From assembly GCA_964595575.1 (NCBI GenBank), contig CAZQRA010000014.1, positions 1 through 60,777 on the forward strand: 60,777 nucleotides of DNA. Reading direction: 5' to 3'. Both the position numbers and the translations under genes were made by a program. The notes beneath the pieces are model-generated. The model was not told the origin of the DNA, searched no databases, and saw nothing but the letters and a program-made list of their open reading frames with translations. Shown piece after piece: positions 58,582 through 60,777 of the stretch; the stretch's first letter is position 1, and every line of letters starts with the position of its first letter. The stretch comes from PALSA-612 sp964595575. Its GTDB lineage: Bacteria; Actinomycetota; Thermoleophilia; Gaiellales; Gaiellaceae.

Positions 58582-59303
58582 TCGAGCTCGGCACCCTCCT
58601 CCGCGAGGCGCGCGAGCGACAAGGACTCGACCTGGCGGCGGCCGAGCAGGCCACCCGCATCCGGCGGCGCCACTTGTCCGCCATGGAGAGCGACCGGTTC
58701 GACCTCCTCCCCGGCGATGCCTACGCCCGCGCCTTCCTCCGCGAGTACGCCCGGTTCCTGGGGCTCGACGAGAAGCTCGTGCTCGACGAGTACGACCTTC
58801 GCTACCGCCAAGAGGAGGAGCCCCTTCTGCTGCCGCCCCTCCGGCCCGCCCGCCGTCCGTGGCTTCGGGTAGGGCTGGTCGTGAGCGCCCTGGCCGTGGC
58901 AGGGGCGGTGGCGGCGGCCATCGCCTGGGGGCCGGGAGGGGGAGAGAGGCCGCGCACCCACTCGCGAGCCTCCGTTCCGGCGCCGCGGCCACCTCTCGCT
59001 CGTCCCCGCCCTCTTCCTGCCCCGCGTCTCCGGCCTCCCCCGGCGCTCCCTCCGCGCTTGGAGCTGATCGCCGCCCGCGGCGACTCCTGGGTCCTCGTGC
59101 GGCGGGGATCCAGCCAGGGGCCTGAGCTCTTCCAGGGCATCCTGGTCCAGGGGCAGCGTCGGCGGTTCGTGGGGCGCCTGTGGATCCGGATGGGGGCCCC
59201 GTGGAACGTGGAGGCGAGGCTCGACGGCAAGGCGGTGACCTTGCCCATCGCCCAGGTCGGCAACGTGGTCGTCACCAAGGCCGGCATCCGTCCTGCGCCC
59301 TGA
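58578..59303 (+). CDS. RodZ-like helix-turn-helix membrane protein
   Basis: This 241-residue protein has an N-terminal HTH_25 domain (LGTLLREARERQGLDLAAAEQATRIRRRHLSAMESDRFDLLPGDAYARAFLREYARFLGLDE), a TM helix (about 98-116), a Pro-rich linker and a C-terminal DUF4115 domain (ELIAARGDSWVLVRRGSSQGPELFQGIL). This is the layout of RodZ, which links MreB to the wall machinery. It is coupled to PBP2 by an ATGA overlap. No mreB is in the window. Confidence 0.9.
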   Translation: MIELGTLLREARERQGLDLAAAEQATRIRRRHLSAMESDRFDLLPGDAYARAFLREYARFLGLDEKLVLDEYDLRYRQEEEPLLLPPLRPARRPWLRVGLVVSALAVAGAVAAAIAWGPGGGERPRTHSRASVPAPRPPLARPRPLPAPRLRPPPALPPRLELIAARGDSWVLVRRGSSQGPELFQGILVQGQRRRFVGRLWIRMGAPWNVEARLDGKAVTLPIAQVGNVVVTKAGIRPAP

Positions 59304-59378
59304 GGCGGAGATCGTCGCCCGCTTCCAGGAGAGCTCCCGCCGCCGCACAGTGCTCCCAGGATCGGGCGCGCCTCTTGC

Positions 59379-59384
59379 TACACT
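59379..59384 (+). promoter_or_regulatory. tRNA-Met -10 box
   Basis: TACACT ends 9 nt before the tRNA 5' end. No convincing -35 is visible. The downstream rpmG-secE-nusG genes may share this transcript. Confidence 0.5.
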
Positions 59385-59393
59385 CGTGCTCGC

Positions 59394-59467
59394 GGCGGCG
59401 TAGCTCAGTTGGTTAGAGCAGCGGAATCATAATCCGCGTGTCGGAGGTTCGAGTCCTCCCGCCGCTA
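59394..59467 (+). tRNA. tRNA-Met (CAT)
   Basis: A 74-nt cloverleaf: acceptor GGCGGCG/CGCCGCT with a terminal G-U, D-arm TAGCTCAGTTGGTTAGAGCA, anticodon stem GCGGA/TCCGC with loop ATCATAA (anticodon CAT), T-arm TTCGAGT, discriminator A. The paired acceptor end indicates the elongator; tRNA-Ile2 (lysidine) is less likely but not excluded. Confidence 0.88.
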
Positions 59468-59492
59468 TCGTCCTGCGTAGGTACGGAGAGAT

Positions 59493-59654
59493 ATGGCAAC
59501 CGGAGTCAGAGTCGCGATCACCCTCGCCTGCACGGAGTGCAAGCGGCGCAACTACCAGACCCAGAAGTCGAAGCGCAACTCCCCCGATCGGCTCGAGCTG
59601 CGCAAGTACTGTCGCTGGTGCCGTCGGCACACGGTCCACCGCGAGACGAGGTAG
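59493..59654 (+). CDS. rpmG: 50S ribosomal protein bL33
   Basis: This 53-residue ribosomal protein is of the zinc-binding bL33 type: the ribbon cysteines are in LACTECKRRNYQTQKSK and KYCRWCRRHTVH (CxxC ... CxxC). The ATG at 59493 follows GGAGAG closely, 26 bp after tRNA-Met. Too short for many ORF finders, but the sequence is unmistakable. It leads the secE-nusG-rplK cluster, the common order in actinobacteria. Confidence 0.95.
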   Translation: MATGVRVAITLACTECKRRNYQTQKSKRNSPDRLELRKYCRWCRRHTVHRETR

Positions 59655-59667
59655 TCGTCCGGGCACG

Positions 59668-59997
59668 ATGGCAAGGCAGACGAGAGCCCAGCGCCGCGCC
59701 CGCCGACGGGAGCAAGCCGAGGCAGGGGTCGCCCAGCGCGCCCGTGCCCGCCAGGTCCAGATCCGCCCCCAGCAGCCGGCCAAGACCCAGACGGGCGCGC
59801 GCCGACGCGAGGAGGGGGGCGCCCGCCGCTTCCTGGCCGAGTCTTGGGGAGAGCTGAAGAAGGTCGAGTGGCCCTCGCAGCGCCACGTCATCCAAGGCAC
59901 GGTGGTCGTGCTCGTCGCTTGCGCCATCGTCGGCGTCTACATCTGGCTCGCCGACGTCGCCTTCAAGCGGCTGGTTCAGGACGTTTTCCTGCGCTAG
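59668..59997 (+). CDS. secE: Protein translocase subunit SecE
   Basis: This 109-residue SecE is the essential small subunit of the SecYEG channel. The first 50 residues are a very basic, Arg/Gln-rich extension common in actinobacteria. The conserved amphipathic segment (FLAESWGELKKVEWPSQRHVIQGTVVVLV) leads into one TM helix (TVVVLVACAIVGVYIWLADVAF). The start ATG is 13 bp after the rpmG stop, and nusG follows within 14 bp. Confidence 0.95.
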   Translation: MARQTRAQRRARRREQAEAGVAQRARARQVQIRPQQPAKTQTGARRREEGGARRFLAESWGELKKVEWPSQRHVIQGTVVVLVACAIVGVYIWLADVAFKRLVQDVFLR

Positions 59998-60011
59998 CGC
60001 GGGGAGGGAGC

Positions 60012-60542
60012 ATGTTCCGCTGGTACGTGATCAACACCTACTCGGGGCACGAGAACAAGGTGAAGGCCAACCTCGAGCACCGCATCGACTCGCTCCGCCA
60101 GCGCCACCGCTTTCGCCGCATCGTCGTTCCCACCGAGCAGGTCATCGAGACCAAGGACGGCCAGAAGGTGCAGACGGAGAAGCGCATCCTGCCCGGCTAC
60201 GTCCTCGTGAACATGGACCTGGACGACGATAGCTGGGCCCTGGTCAAGAACACGCCGGGGGTGACGGGCTTCGCCGGGCCGGGCGGAAAGCCGGTGCCCC
60301 TCTCCCAGGCCGACGTCGACCGCCTCCTTCGCACCGGCACCGCGACCGCCGAGCGCCCCCGGGCCCAGGTCGAGTTCCAGCTGGGAGAATCGGTCAAGGT
60401 GACCTCCGGGCCGCTGACCGACTTCGACGGCGAGATCATCGAGGTCAACCCCGAGCAGCAGAAGCTCAAGGTCCTCGTCGACATCTTCGAGCGCCAGGTA
60501 CCGGTCGAGCTCTCTTTCGACCAGGTGAAGAAGATCGACTAG
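60012..60542 (+). CDS. nusG: Transcription termination/antitermination factor NusG
   Basis: NusG binds RNA polymerase and links it to Rho or the ribosome. This 176-residue form has the NGN domain (WYVINTYSGHENKVKANLEHRID ... RKILPGYVLVNMDLDDDSWALVKNTPGVTGFAG region) and the C-terminal KOW domain (LGESVKVTSGPLTDFDGEIIEVNPEQQKLKVLVDIFERQVPVELSFDQVKKI). It lacks the long acidic N-terminal extension of many actinobacterial NusG. GGGAGGGAG precedes the ATG. Confidence 0.96.
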   Translation: MFRWYVINTYSGHENKVKANLEHRIDSLRQRHRFRRIVVPTEQVIETKDGQKVQTEKRILPGYVLVNMDLDDDSWALVKNTPGVTGFAGPGGKPVPLSQADVDRLLRTGTATAERPRAQVEFQLGESVKVTSGPLTDFDGEIIEVNPEQQKLKVLVDIFERQVPVELSFDQVKKID

Positions 60543-60554
60543 GGGCGCAGCCGC

Positions 60555-60560
60555 TACCCT
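60555..60560 (+). promoter_or_regulatory. Possible rplK -10 box
   Basis: TACCCT lies 10 nt before the rplK ATG, which has no Shine-Dalgarno, so a second, near-leaderless rplK transcript is plausible. Confidence 0.4.
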
Positions 60561-60570
60561 GCGCGCGTAC

Positions 60571-60777
60571 ATGGCCAAGAAGGTCCTCACCGTGATCAAG
60601 CTCCAGATCCCCGGCGGTCAGGCCAACCCCGCGCCGCCCGTGGGCCCTGCTCTGGGCCAGCACGGGGTCAACATCATGGAGTTCTGCAAGGCCTTCAACG
60701 CCCAGACCCAGCACGAGAATGGGCGAATCATCCCGGCGGAGATCACGGTGTACGAGGATCGCTCGTTCACCTTCGTC
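60571..60777 (+). CDS. rplK: 50S ribosomal protein uL11 (partial, window edge)
   Basis: The first 69 residues of uL11 are present (MAKKVLTVIKLQIPGGQANPAPPVGPALGQHGVNIMEFCKAFN), with the family's Pro-rich N-terminal motif and the GPALGQHGVNIMEFCKAFN signature. The gene runs off the right end of the window. It is 28 bp from nusG and completes the secE-nusG-rplK order. Confidence 0.95.
   Translation, partial: MAKKVLTVIKLQIPGGQANPAPPVGPALGQHGVNIMEFCKAFNAQTQHENGRIIPAEITVYEDRSFTFV

Overview
The window is high-GC DNA with many GTG starts and dense ATGA/GTGA overlaps. Its gene content (2-oxoacid:acceptor oxidoreductase, PAC2 protein, geranylgeranyl-reductase-type flavoprotein, RIC repair protein, SigA with a long acidic N-terminus, and tRNA-Met next to rpmG-secE-nusG-rplK) suggests a chromosome of a deep-branching actinomycete, probably Thermoleophilia-like. 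That placement is inference from gene content. A second recurring trait is a TANNNT -10 box 6 to 8 nt before the start codon, which implies widespread leaderless transcription.

Layout. 1-3250 is a damaged respiratory nitrate reductase block on the minus strand (narK, narG, narJ, narI). It has homopolymer indels, two internal deletions and a 100-N gap flanked by the same 38 bp, so much of the damage may be assembly error. 3401-4730 is an IS3-family element just upstream of ilvD. 4815-18020 holds housekeeping genes: ilvD, an SDR, selD, a PAC2 protein, a large SF2 helicase, a beta-oxidation pair, msrA, proC and an AlkA-type glycosylase. 18072-22433 has a methyltransferase/O-antigen-ligase-like pair and a RIC/NnrS-like pair. 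22562-28692 has a Sec-containing peroxiredoxin, a DEAD-box helicase, a VOC protein, and a two-component operon with a phosphoesterase embedded in it. 28710-35320 has an NfeD-like protein, korAB, a calcium-repeat/BNR exoprotein and a MarR/MFS pair. 35400-39374 encodes exported proteins. 39385-40448 encodes a coiled-coil protein and a second selenoprotein candidate. 40449-43621 is a patchy segment of gene remnants, an O-methyltransferase and a LuxR regulator, ending at tRNA-Asp. 43656-48829 has a homocysteine methyltransferase/MTHFR fusion, sigA, a membrane protein and VapBC. 48880-51845 is a manganese riboswitch with a P-type ATPase. 51937-52928 is a pseudogene. 52988-60777 has tRNA genes, a reductase, a prepilin peptidase, PBP2, RodZ-like and the rpmG-secE-nusG-rplK cluster.

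Most notable. Two genes carry an in-frame TGA exactly where a redox-active cysteine belongs, giving U-x-x-C motifs: a peroxiredoxin (Sec41) and a DCC/DUF393 thiol oxidoreductase (Sec17). Each TGA is followed 20-23 nt later by a hairpin whose apical loop begins GGU, and the same window encodes SelD, the selenophosphate synthetase that Sec insertion needs. The DCC selenoprotein is the best candidate for something little described. The riboswitch, a 41-codon coupled ORF and the SERCA-like pump form a likely Mn-efflux unit.
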